From JBBQXK01 sp038209775 (GTDB taxonomy: Bacteria; Pseudomonadota; Alphaproteobacteria; Rhodobacterales; Rhodobacteraceae): a stretch of 64,000 bases of DNA. Below, one piece after another: positions 1-7,125 of the stretch (positions are counted from its first letter, which is position 1; each line of letters begins with the position of its first letter). A program made the position numbers and the translations under genes. The stretch covers positions 15,464 through 79,463 of the forward strand of contig JBBQXK010000013.1 in assembly GCA_038209775.1 (NCBI GenBank). Reading direction: 5' to 3'. Under the pieces are notes generated by a model. It did no database searches, had not been told where the DNA came from, and was given only the letters and a program-made list of their open reading frames with translations.

Positions 1-68
1 GGGGCGGGGTTCATGGGGGCAGGTTGGGGCCAGTCGGTGCCGGGTGCAAGGGTTGTGGGGGCAGAAGC

Positions 69-127
69 GGGGGGTTTCACACCCCCCTGCACCCCCCGTG
101 GGATATTTGGGCAAAGGCGAATGGGGC
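69..127. repeat. Dispersed GC-hairpin repeat, copy 1
   Basis: A GGGGGG / CCCCCC hairpin around TTTCACA is followed by a second C-run and the block GTGGGATATTTGGG. It lies just beyond the 3' end of kdsA. The same arrangement recurs about ten times in this window, mainly at gene ends, so a role in transcript ends is plausible. The remaining bases of 1-143 show no gene. Confidence 0.8.
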
Positions 128-143
128 AGCAGGATTGCAGGTG

Positions 144-980
144 TCAGGTCGGGGATTTGATGAGGGCGTCGATGGCTTTGAGTGACGCGAGGAGGGCGCC
201 GAGGTCGCGCAGGGGCACCATGTTCGGGCCGTCGGAGGGGGCATGGTCGGGGTCGTCGTGGGTTTCGATGAAGACGCCGGCACAGCCCACGGCCATGGCG
301 GCGCGGGCGAGGACGGGCACAAACTCGCGCTTGCCGCCCGAGGCGCCGCCGAGGCCGCCCGGTTCCTGCACCGAATGGGTGGCGTCGAAGATCACCGGCG
401 CGCCGGTGCGGGCCATGATCGGCAGGCTGCGGAAATCGGTGACGAGGGTGTTGTAGCCGAAGCTCGCGCCGCGTTCGGTCAGAAGGACGTTGGCGTTGCC
501 CGAGCCGGTGACCTTGGCCAGCACATGTTCCATGTCCCAGGGGGCGAGGAACTGGCCCTTCTTGATGTTGATGATGCGCCCGGTGATGGCGGCGGCAATC
601 AGAAGGTCGGTCTGGCGGCAGAGGAAGGCGGGGATTTGCAGGATATCCACCACCTCGGCCACCGGCGCGCATTGGCTGGCGTCGTGGATGTCGGTGAGGA
701 CGGGCATGCCGAAGCGCGCGCGCACCTCGGCCAGCACGTCGAGGCCCTTTGCGAGGCCGAGGCCGCGGGTGCCTTTGAGGCTGCTGCGGTTGGCCTTGTC
801 GAAGCTGGACTTGAACACCGCCGTGACGCCTGCCGCAGTGGTGATTTCGTGGATGGCGGCGGCCATGTCGAGGACGTGGGCGCGGCTTTCCATCTGGCAG
901 GGGCCGAGGATGAAGGCGGCGGGCAGGGCGTTGCCGAAGCGGACGTGGCCTGCGGTGACGATGGGGTTGGGGGTGGTCAT
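144..980 (-). CDS. kdsA: 3-deoxy-8-phosphooctulonate synthase (KDO-8-P synthase)
   Basis: Cytoplasmic aldolase-type enzyme that condenses phosphoenolpyruvate with arabinose-5-phosphate to give KDO-8-phosphate for lipopolysaccharide core synthesis. The 278-residue product has the normal family length, with GPCQMES near residues 26-32 and KSSFDKANR at 57-65. Cys28 occupies the position that is Cys in metal-dependent members and Asn in the E. coli type, so this should be a metal-dependent enzyme (family knowledge plus inference). It follows cobF on the same strand, separated by a GC hairpin repeat, and is probably transcribed independently of the cob genes. Confidence 0.95.
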   Translation of the reverse strand: MTTPNPIVTAGHVRFGNALPAAFILGPCQMESRAHVLDMAAAIHEITTAAGVTAVFKSSFDKANRSSLKGTRGLGLAKGLDVLAEVRARFGMPVLTDIHDASQCAPVAEVVDILQIPAFLCRQTDLLIAAAITGRIINIKKGQFLAPWDMEHVLAKVTGSGNANVLLTERGASFGYNTLVTDFRSLPIMARTGAPVIFDATHSVQEPGGLGGASGGKREFVPVLARAAMAVGCAGVFIETHDDPDHAPSDGPNMVPLRDLGALLASLKAIDALIKSPT

Positions 981-1026
981 GGGGGCTGCTCCAGACTTGC
1001 GGCCCTTGGGTTCTACGCCAAAGGCC

Positions 1027-1080
1027 GGGGGGTTTCACACCCCCCGGACCCCCCGTGGGATACTTGGGGACAGAAAAAGC
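1027..1080. repeat. Dispersed GC-hairpin repeat, copy 2
   Basis: GGGGGG / CCCCCC hairpin around TTTCACA, then GTGGGATACTTGGGG and CAGAAAAAG. It lies between the 3' end of cobF and the start of kdsA and could end the cbtB-cbtA-cobF transcript. Confidence 0.8.
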
Positions 1081-1106
1081 GGGAAAATGCCGGGATGGGG
1101 TAGGGA

Positions 1107-1904
1107 TCAGGCATCGCGGGACAGGAGGTAGATGTCCATCACCCAGCCGTGTCGGGCGCGAAGGGCGGCGCGGGTGGCGAGGATGCGGGGGGTGGCCTGG
1201 TCAAGGGGGCCGTGGTCGAGGGCCTGTTCGGGCAAGCCGATGTTTGCGCCCCACCAGATGGTGAGGCCTTGGGGGTCAAGGCTCTGGAAGGCGCAATGGC
1301 CGTCGAGCATCACCGCGAGGCGGGTGGTATCGGGGGGCCAGCCGTGATCGCGCAAGCGCCGGCCGGTGGTGATGGTGACGGGGCCTGCGAGCGTGTTGAG
1401 GGGGATGGCGTGGGCCGCCGTGAGGGCTTGCAGCGCGGTGATGCCGGGGATGACGGTGACCGCTGGCGCAGGGGTCAGGCGGGCGGCGATGCGCAGGGTG
1501 CTGTCGTAGAGCGAGGGGTCGCCCCAGACCAGCAGGGCCACGCGGGTGGTGGGGCCCGCGTGGGCGGCGATTGTGGCGGCCCAGACGCGGGCGATATGGT
1601 CGTGCCATGCGTCTACCCTTGTGGCGTAGTCGGGGATCGTCTCGTCGCGGGTGGGCAGGTCGAAGGGGACGATTGCGGTGGCGGGGTTGGTGACCACCGC
1701 CGCGCAGATCGCGTGGCGCAGGTCGGCGAGGTCGGCCTTCGTCTCGCCTTTTCTTGGGATCAGGATGAGGTCGGCGTTGTTCAGGGCCAGGGTGGCCTGA
1801 CGGGTCAGGTGGTCAGGGTTGCCGGTGCCGATGCCGACGAGGGTAAGTTCGCGCAAGGTTTGCCCCCTGATGGTGTGCGCCCCCGAGGGGGCGTTGCCGG
1901 TCAT
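1107..1904 (-). CDS. cobF: Precorrin-6A synthase (deacetylating) CobF
   Basis: SAM-dependent C1-methyltransferase of the aerobic cobalamin pathway: it methylates precorrin-5 at C1 and releases acetate to give precorrin-6A. The 265-residue product has the class III tetrapyrrole methylase fold, with the SAM loop GIGTGNP near residues 24-30 and LVWGDPSLYDST in the middle. The start at 1904 was chosen because its ATG overlaps the cbtA stop as ATGA; an in-frame ATG 24 bases upstream would lie inside cbtA. Last gene of the riboswitch-led cbtB-cbtA-cobF unit. Confidence 0.93.
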   Translation of the reverse strand: MTGNAPSGAHTIRGQTLRELTLVGIGTGNPDHLTRQATLALNNADLILIPRKGETKADLADLRHAICAAVVTNPATAIVPFDLPTRDETIPDYATRVDAWHDHIARVWAATIAAHAGPTTRVALLVWGDPSLYDSTLRIAARLTPAPAVTVIPGITALQALTAAHAIPLNTLAGPVTITTGRRLRDHGWPPDTTRLAVMLDGHCAFQSLDPQGLTIWWGANIGLPEQALDHGPLDQATPRILATRAALRARHGWVMDIYLLSRDA

Positions 1905-2626
1905 GCTGGATCGCGGTTCCAGAACCATCCCGCCAATGCCCCGAGACTGGCCCAGACCACAAGCCCCACCGCCAGAACCCGGGCGGCAAAGGTGGCGGCC
2001 AGTTCCGGGGGGGCGGTGCCGGCGTAACCGTCAAGCTGCGGTGCGCCGATCACATGTGGCATCGCCAGGAGGACGGCGCCGGCAAGCCAGAAGTGCGCCT
2101 TGTGGCCGTATGCGATGAGCGAAAGGCCCGCCGCCGTGGCAAGGACCGTGCCGTACCACCAGATCTGGCGGTCGGCGAGGTCGGCGGCCGAGGTGCCGGG
2201 CAGTTCCGGGGCAAGCCCTGCCGCCGGGGCCAACTGGAATGTGACAAAGCCCGCGATGCCCCACAAAAGCCCCTCGCGCAGGCCGATGCGGATGCCAAGG
2301 CTGGACGCGATGCCGAAGCCTGCCACCAGAAGAAGGGCGTAGCCGACGTAGATGAGTGCGGTGAACACAACGGTCAGCACGTCGCGGCCAAGGCCCCCGG
2401 GTTCGTGCGCGTGGTCGTGGCTGTGTGCCTCGGTGCCTGCCCCATGGTCATGCGCGGGGGGTTCGGCGGGTTGGGCGGCGATGCCCGCGAAATGCGTAGC
2501 CTCGCCGGATTCGTAGGATTCGGCCTCAAGAATCAGATCCTGGACCAAGGCGAAATGCAACAAGGCCGCCAGCAGCCCCGCGACAAAGCCAGCGAACAGC
2601 GCGCTGGTCAGCAAGCGTTGCGTCAC
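1901..2626 (-). CDS. cbtA: Cobalt transporter subunit CbtA
   Basis: Membrane protein of the CbtA family, a proposed cobalt permease found downstream of B12 riboswitches. The 241 residues include about five hydrophobic segments and a His-rich loop at residues 59-74 (HDHGAGTEAHSHDHAH) fitting metal capture. It begins with GTG at 2626, 15 bases after the cbtB stop, and overlaps cobF by ATGA. Function is taken from the family; the transported ion has not been shown here. Confidence 0.9.
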   Translation of the reverse strand: MTQRLLTSALFAGFVAGLLAALLHFALVQDLILEAESYESGEATHFAGIAAQPAEPPAHDHGAGTEAHSHDHAHEPGGLGRDVLTVVFTALIYVGYALLLVAGFGIASSLGIRIGLREGLLWGIAGFVTFQLAPAAGLAPELPGTSAADLADRQIWWYGTVLATAAGLSLIAYGHKAHFWLAGAVLLAMPHVIGAPQLDGYAGTAPPELAATFAARVLAVGLVVWASLGALAGWFWNRDPA

Positions 2627-2641
2627 GTTTGCGGATCGCGC

Positions 2642-2815
2642 CTAGTGGCAGGGAAAGCCGGTGGCGTGGCGCATGTCGTGTGCCGCGTCATGGAGGCCCG
2701 CCGACTGCGCGTGCCCGGCAAGAAAGATCACCGCAGCCCCGAGGAGGGCGGTGAAGAGGACCGGCAGAAGGGTGGCGGTCCGGGCGGCAGTCTGGGTCGT
2801 TTGGGTATCGTTCAT
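2642..2815 (-). CDS. cbtB: Cobalt transporter subunit CbtB
   Basis: A 57-residue protein with one membrane segment at about residues 14-33 and a His-containing C-terminus (HDAAHDMRHATGFPCH), the typical CbtB layout. It is preceded by a good ribosome binding site (AAGGAGAG) eight bases before the ATG. It is the first gene after the cobalamin riboswitch and is paired with cbtA. The His-rich tail is likely to bind the cation delivered to or from CbtA (inference). Confidence 0.88.
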   Translation of the reverse strand: MNDTQTTQTAARTATLLPVLFTALLGAAVIFLAGHAQSAGLHDAAHDMRHATGFPCH

Positions 2816-2829
2816 GTTTCTCTCTCCTT

Positions 2830-2847
2830 GCCGTCACACCCGACGGC
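2830..2847 (-). promoter_or_regulatory. Hairpin before the cbtB ribosome binding site
   Basis: On the minus strand GCCGTC and GACGGC form a 6-bp stem with a 6-base loop, directly followed by AAGGAG of cbtB. Its position between riboswitch and ribosome binding site suits a translational expression platform (inference). Confidence 0.5.
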
Positions 2848-2859
2848 AGACCAGCGTTC

Positions 2860-3050
2860 GTGCAAGGCCGGTCTCCTGACTCGCGGGTCGCTGCGCGCCT
2901 TCCGCCTTCCCGGCCCCGTTGCGGGGGCCAGTGGCATGATGGAAGGCCGCTCGCCGCATACAGTCGCGGGGGCGGTCGGGGCGTTCGGCGCTGTGATCAG
3001 TCCGCCGTTACCCCATTCCCGTTTCAGTCCCGGTGCTTTGCACCTTGTGG
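2860..3050 (-). promoter_or_regulatory. Cobalamin riboswitch 1 (upstream of cbtB-cbtA-cobF)
   Basis: On the minus strand the conserved elements occur in the right order: the 5' block GGGAATGGGGT near 3010-3020, GCCCCCGCGACTGT-like core bases, GCCACTG at 2929-2935, GGGAAGGCGG, and the B12 box AGTCAGGAGACCGGCC at 2866-2881. This is the adenosylcobalamin riboswitch pattern. It should repress cobalt uptake and cobF expression when cobalamin is abundant. The 5' boundary is approximate. The riboswitch accounts for most of the gene-free stretch 2816-3142. Confidence 0.92.
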
Positions 3051-3142
3051 GACACCTTGCCCTGTCACTTGGCGTCACGCGACAACGCGCGTCAAGCCGG
3101 AATGCGCCGTGACGGGGTGCGTCCGCGACAGGAAGGGCCGTG

Positions 3143-3460
3143 TCAGCCCGGAATGCGGGCGATGGCCTTGGTGCGCAGAGGCCCGAGGGGCCGGGCGTCG
3201 GCAATCATGCCGTCGGGGGATGCGGCGTAGAGGCTGGCGAAGGTCAGAAGGTCGGGCAGGTCGTCGGGCGTGAGGTCGCCAAAGAGGTAGGCGGTTTTAC
3301 CGTGTGCGCGGAACGACATGGCCGAGGGGCGGGTGCAGCCCGACAGGCAGTCGGTGCCGGTGACGCGGGCAGTGAGGCCGCGCGCGGCGAGGGCATCGCG
3401 CAGGGTGTCGGCAAAGCTGCCCTGTCCCAGTGCGCAGGTGGTGCAGAGCGTGATGTTCAT
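3143..3460 (-). CDS. DUF1636 family protein (thioredoxin-like, Cys-rich), copy A
   Basis: A 105-residue protein of the uncharacterised DUF1636 family. Cys6-x2-Cys9 and Cys38-x3-Cys42 resemble the four ligands of thioredoxin-fold [2Fe-2S] ferredoxins, but no function is established. It overlaps the cobA stop by ATGA and is the last gene of the cobL-cobE-cobM-cobB-cobA run. A second paralogue heads the cobW-cobN operon, so a role in cobalt or corrin metabolism is likely (inference). No signal peptide is seen. Confidence 0.8.
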   Translation of the reverse strand: MNITLCTTCALGQGSFADTLRDALAARGLTARVTGTDCLSGCTRPSAMSFRAHGKTAYLFGDLTPDDLPDLLTFASLYAASPDGMIADARPLGPLRTKAIARIPG

Positions 3461-4191
3461 GGCAGAACCCCATCGGCCAGCGGGCCATAGAGGATCAGCG
3501 CCGGGGCAGAGCCATCGGTCAGGGCGGGCATGTCGGCGAGGGTGGCGATGGTGGCGCGGGTAAAGCGTTGGCCATCAAGGCCGATGGATTCCGCCAGAAC
3601 GGCGGGGGTGTCGGGGGACAGGCCGGCGGCGATCAGGCGGGCGGACATCGCGGCCCAGGTGCGGCGGCCCATGTAGACGACGGTGGTTGCGTCAGCGTCG
3701 CTCAGCGCTTGCCAGTTCAGCGCCTCGGGCAGGCCGCCGGTGGTGTCGGCGCCGGTCACAAACTGCAACCGCCGGGCGGTCAGGCGGCGGGTCAGGGGGA
3801 TCGACATTGCGGCGGCGGCGGCCGAGGCCGAGGTGACGCCGGGTATGATCTCGAACGGGATGGCGGCGGCGGTGAGGGCGGTGGTTTCCTCTTCCAGCCG
3901 ACCGAAGATGCCCGCGTCACCCGATTTCAGGCGCACAACGCGCAGTCCGGTCGCGGCATAGTCGACCAGAAGGCGGCTGACATGATCCTGTTTCGGCGAG
4001 GCGCGGCCGGCGCGTTTGCCGACGCCCACAAGGTCGGCACCCGGGCGGGCAAGGTTCAGGATCGGGCCGGAGGAGAGATCATCATAAAGGATGGCATCGG
4101 CACGGCGCAGCCGGTCGGCGGCCCTGAGCGTCAGAAGCTCGGGGTCACCCGGGCCGGACGAGACGAAGGCCACGAGGACGGGGGTCGTCAT
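3457..4191 (-). CDS. cobA: Uroporphyrinogen-III C-methyltransferase CobA
   Basis: SAM-dependent enzyme that methylates uroporphyrinogen III at C2 and C7 to precorrin-2, the entry to the corrin branch. The 244-residue product is the single-domain form, with SSGPGDPELLTLRA at the N-terminus, a VGVGKRAG block, RLKSGDAGIFGR and the IPGVTSASAAAA loop. It has no CysG-type dehydrogenase/ferrochelatase domain, fitting corrin rather than siroheme synthesis. The start at 4191 gives an ATGA overlap with cobB; the open frame continues upstream inside cobB and is not used. Confidence 0.92.
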   Translation of the reverse strand: MTTPVLVAFVSSGPGDPELLTLRAADRLRRADAILYDDLSSGPILNLARPGADLVGVGKRAGRASPKQDHVSRLLVDYAATGLRVVRLKSGDAGIFGRLEEETTALTAAAIPFEIIPGVTSASAAAAAMSIPLTRRLTARRLQFVTGADTTGGLPEALNWQALSDADATTVVYMGRRTWAAMSARLIAAGLSPDTPAVLAESIGLDGQRFTRATIATLADMPALTDGSAPALILYGPLADGVLP

Positions 4192-5603
4192 GCTGCGGGT
4201 CCAATCAGGTGGAAATAGCTGCCCGAGGCGTGGCCCCGGATGCTGCCGGTTTCGGCCACCGGGGTGTCGGCGGCGTCGGTGACGTGGGCAAGGGGGGTGT
4301 CGGGCTGTTCGGTGACGGTGGAATAGTGGAATTCGTGCCCGACAAGGCGCGCGCCCTTTGGCTGTCCGCCCGCCGGGGACAGCAGGGTTGTGCGGCGATA
4401 GCCGAGGTGCATGCGGCGGACGGCATAGCTGGTGACAAGGCCCAGAAGCCCGGCCATTGCGTGGCGTGTGCCTTGGGCGTCGATCAGGCCCGCCCCCATC
4501 GCCATATAGCCACCGCATTCGCCATGGACCGGCCTTGTCGCGGCGAAATCCTGCAGGCCGGTGCGGAAGGTATCCGCAGCCGCCAGTTGCCCCGCGTGGA
4601 GTTCGGGGTAGCCACCCGGCAGCCAGCAGGCATCGGCGGTGGGGTCGGGCGGCTGGTTTTCCAAGGGCGAGAACGGCAGGATCGTGGCGCCCTGCGCGTG
4701 CCAGTCGTCCAGCACATGCGGATAGACAAAGCTGAACGCCGCATCCCGCGCCAGGGCCACGCGCATGCCGGGCGGCGGCAGGCGGCGGGGGGTGCCATGG
4801 GCGGTGAAGGGGACGGCAAGGGCGCGGATGGCGTCAAGATCGCAGGTGCGGGCGATGATGCCGGCGGCATGCGCCAGCCATGCGGGCAGGGCCGCATGTT
4901 CGCCCGCCTGCACAAGGCCAAGGTGGCGTTCGGGCAGGGCAAGGGCTGCATCGCGGGGGACGGCACCGAGGACGGGGATGCCCGCCTCGGCCATGCCCGC
5001 GCGCAGCATCGCGTCGTGCCGGGGCGAGGCCACGCGGTTGAGGATAACGCCCGCCACCCGGACGCCCGCGCGGAACCGGGCAAAGCCCGCCGCCACCGCC
5101 CCCGCCGATTGCGCCTGTCCGCCGGTATCAAGGACCAGCACCACCGGCCAGCCGGTGAGGGCCGCAAGATCGGCACTGGCGCCGGTGCCCGAGGCGCCGG
5201 GGATTGCCACGCCGTCGAACAGGCCCATGGCGCCCTCGGCAATCGCCATGGCCGGTGGCGAATGATCCGGCTGGACAGGGTGCGCGCCCCCATCCCCTTC
5301 CCCGATGAGGGAGGGGGGGTGAGTGTTCTGCGGGGGGGCGGTCTTGCGAAGGGTGGTGGCTGCGATCCGGGCCGTGATATCGGCCCCGGTCATCGCCCAT
5401 GTATCAAGGTTGAGCGAGGGGCGGCCTGCCGCCACGGCATGGAAGGCGGGGTCGATATAGTCGGGGCCGCACTTGAAAGGCTGCACGGTGATCCCCGCCG
5501 CGCGGAAGGCCGCGAGCAGGCCCAGTGTGACCGTGGTCTTGCCGGTGCCGGATGCCGGGGCGGCGATGATGAGGCCGGGCAAGGGGGCAGCGGGCAGGAT
5601 CAT
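4188..5603 (-). CDS. cobB: Hydrogenobyrinic acid a,c-diamide synthase CobB
   Basis: ATP- and glutamine-dependent amidase that converts hydrogenobyrinic acid to its a,c-diamide before cobalt insertion. The 471 residues comprise an N-terminal P-loop domain (APASGTGKTT, residues 15-24) and a C-terminal class I-like glutaminase domain with VHGECGGYMAMG. Residues about 88-117 contain a Pro/Gly-rich stretch (NTHPPSLIGEGDGGAHP) encoded by a low-complexity repeat, just before the conserved IAEGAMGLFDG; it looks like an in-frame insertion. Overlaps cobM and cobA by ATGA at either end. Confidence 0.93.
   Translation of the reverse strand: MILPAAPLPGLIIAAPASGTGKTTVTLGLLAAFRAAGITVQPFKCGPDYIDPAFHAVAAGRPSLNLDTWAMTGADITARIAATTLRKTAPPQNTHPPSLIGEGDGGAHPVQPDHSPPAMAIAEGAMGLFDGVAIPGASGTGASADLAALTGWPVVLVLDTGGQAQSAGAVAAGFARFRAGVRVAGVILNRVASPRHDAMLRAGMAEAGIPVLGAVPRDAALALPERHLGLVQAGEHAALPAWLAHAAGIIARTCDLDAIRALAVPFTAHGTPRRLPPPGMRVALARDAAFSFVYPHVLDDWHAQGATILPFSPLENQPPDPTADACWLPGGYPELHAGQLAAADTFRTGLQDFAATRPVHGECGGYMAMGAGLIDAQGTRHAMAGLLGLVTSYAVRRMHLGYRRTTLLSPAGGQPKGARLVGHEFHYSTVTEQPDTPLAHVTDAADTPVAETGSIRGHASGSYFHLIGPAA
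5280..5340. repeat. C/G-rich repeat inserted in cobB
   Basis: The block CCATCCCCTTCCCCGATGAG followed by a long G-run lies in frame inside cobB. Its composition and the peptide it encodes (PSLIGEGDGG) differ from the surrounding enzyme sequence and resemble a dispersed proteobacterial repeat. No second copy was seen in this window. Confidence 0.5.
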
Positions 5604-6376
5604 TCGGGGAACCTCGGGTCGGTGCCGAGGGGGCGGTAGCGGCGGTCGTAGTCGCCCGCATAAAGGCGGCTGTCATCGAACCCCTCCGCCGCCAGTGCCC
5701 GGCCCACAAGGATGAGGGCGGTGCGTTCAAGTTCGGGGCCAAGCCCTTCGTCCAGCGTCGCGAGGGTGGCGCGGTGGATGCGCTGGTCGGGCCAGCTTGC
5801 GCGCCAGACGACGGCCACCGGGCAATCGGGGCCATAGTGCGGGATCAGGTCGGCCTTGACCCGGGCGAGGAGGTGGATCGAGAGGTGGATGGCCAATGTG
5901 GCTCCGGTTGCGGCAAAGGCTGCAAGGGTTTCGCCCTCGGGCATGGCGCTGGCGCGGCCTTCGGTGCGGGTCAGGACGACCGATTGCGCCAGCCCCGGCA
6001 GGGTGAGTTCCGCGCCCAATGCCGCGGCGGCGGCGGCAAAGGAGGGCACGCCGGGGGTCACGTCATAGGGGATGCCGAGCGCACGCAGGCGGCGCAGTTG
6101 CTCGCCCATTGCGGACCAGACCGACAGGTCACCGGAATGCAGGCGGGCCACGTCGAGGCCCGCTGCGTGGGCCGTAACAATCTCGGTGATGATCGCATCC
6201 AGCGACAGGGGGGCGGTGTTGACGATGCGCGCGCCGGGCGGGCAATGCGCCAAAAGCGCGGGCGGCACCAGCGAGCCCGCATAAAGGCAGACCGGCGAGG
6301 CCGCGATAAGGTCGCGTCCGCGCAAGGTGATGAGGTCGGGCGCGCCGGGGCCTGCGCCGATGAAATGCACGGTCAT
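5600..6376 (-). CDS. cobM: Precorrin-4 C11-methyltransferase CobM
   Basis: SAM-dependent methylase that converts precorrin-4 to precorrin-5. The 258-residue product starts MTVHFIGAGPGAPDLITLRG, with YAGSLVPPALL and RLHSGDLSVWSAMGEQ typical of CobM/CbiF. The ATG at 6376 matches the family N-terminus; upstream in-frame sequence is spacer. Overlaps cobB by ATGA. The 377-base spacer towards cobE is unusual in this otherwise overlapping run and contains a partial duplication built from the first codons of this gene and the last codons of cobE. Confidence 0.94.
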   Translation of the reverse strand: MTVHFIGAGPGAPDLITLRGRDLIAASPVCLYAGSLVPPALLAHCPPGARIVNTAPLSLDAIITEIVTAHAAGLDVARLHSGDLSVWSAMGEQLRRLRALGIPYDVTPGVPSFAAAAAALGAELTLPGLAQSVVLTRTEGRASAMPEGETLAAFAATGATLAIHLSIHLLARVKADLIPHYGPDCPVAVVWRASWPDQRIHRATLATLDEGLGPELERTALILVGRALAAEGFDDSRLYAGDYDRRYRPLGTDPRFPE

Positions 6377-6845
6377 GGGGCGGTTCGGTTTTGCAAGGGC
6401 GATCTGGCGGCAGGTCCCGGAGCGCTGCCCGTCGCCCATCGATCCTTGAACCGATGGCGGACCTGATGGGCGACCCCGGGATATTCGGGCAAAGGCGAAA
6501 GGACAGGGGTCATTGGGCGGGGCTTTCTGCGATGGCGCAGCGGGCGGGGCTGGGGGTGGCGGCGACGGTCAGGCGGGCGCCGGGGCCTGCGGCGATGAAA
6601 GGCAGGGTCATGAGGTGGTCCGGTTCGTTGAAGGTCGTCCGTCGGCGCGTTCCGGGGGGTTGTCGGTCGCGCATCGGTGGGTGGACCGATGGCCGACCCC
6701 GGAGCATGCAGGCAAGGAAGATGAGTATTTGGGCAAAGAAGAAACCGGCAGGGTCATGGGGCGGGGCTTTCAGCGATGGCGCAGGTGGCGTGGCGGTCGG
6801 GGCCGGGGGTGGCGGGGACGATCAGGCGGGCGCCGGGGCCTGCGG
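6366..6845 (-). repeat. Degenerate tandem duplication at the cobE-cobM junction
   Basis: Two imperfect copies of about 240 bases, 6366-6600 and 6601-6845, each holding the start of cobM (or a copy), a spacer and the end of cobE (or a copy). The cobM start at 6374-6376 matches 6609-6611, and the cobE stop at 6754-6756 matches 6510-6512. This explains the gene-free stretch 6377-6753. Confidence 0.85.
6510..6611 (-). pseudogene. 33-codon cobM/cobE chimeric remnant
   Basis: An intact small frame whose first 12 residues (MTLPFIAAGPGA) match the CobM N-terminus (MTVHFIGAGPGA) and whose remaining residues (RLTVAATPSPARCAIAESP) match the CobE C-terminus. The junction is the GPGA motif shared by both proteins, where the parent genes have the same run CGCCGGGGCCTGCG. 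It is best explained by unequal recombination at that microhomology. It is probably not a functional protein, though start and stop are kept. Confidence 0.75.
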
Positions 6846-7125
6846 CGGCGAGGCAGGCGGCCTCGGACAGGCTGCGGTGGCCGTAGCGGGCGGGGACGCG
6901 GGGGTTGGGGGTGGCGCGGCCCTCTTGCGCGATGGTTTCGGGTGCGAGGGTGAGGAGGGGCAGCGCCAGGAGGTGGGCGAGGGGGGCAAGGGTTGCAGCC
7001 TTGTCGGTCGCGGTGGCGAGGGCGTCCGGGGGGGCGCCATCGGTTTGCGCCAGTGCGGCATCGAGCGCCGCGCGGAGCGAGGCGGTGGTGGTGGCGTGGC
7101 GAAAGCCGAAGCCTGCGACCCTCAT
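6754..7125 (-). CDS. cobE: Cobalamin biosynthesis protein CobE (CbiG C-terminal domain-like)
   Basis: A 123-residue protein of the CobE family, related to the C-terminal domain of CbiG. It is needed for efficient aerobic corrin synthesis, but its exact reaction is not agreed; a role in holding precorrin intermediates has been suggested. The start at 7125 overlaps the cobL stop by ATGA. MRVAGFGFRHATT at the N-terminus and CLAAAGPGARL near the C-terminus are family-like. Its last 70 bases are duplicated downstream at 6510-6600. Confidence 0.85.
   Translation of the reverse strand: MRVAGFGFRHATTTASLRAALDAALAQTDGAPPDALATATDKAATLAPLAHLLALPLLTLAPETIAQEGRATPNPRVPARYGHRSLSEAACLAAAGPGARLIVPATPGPDRHATCAIAESPAP

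Noticed and set aside
4209..5639. 476-codon open frame opposite cobB
   Set aside because: Antisense to a clear enzyme gene; Gly/Arg-rich composition expected of GC-rich shadow frames, no family motif.
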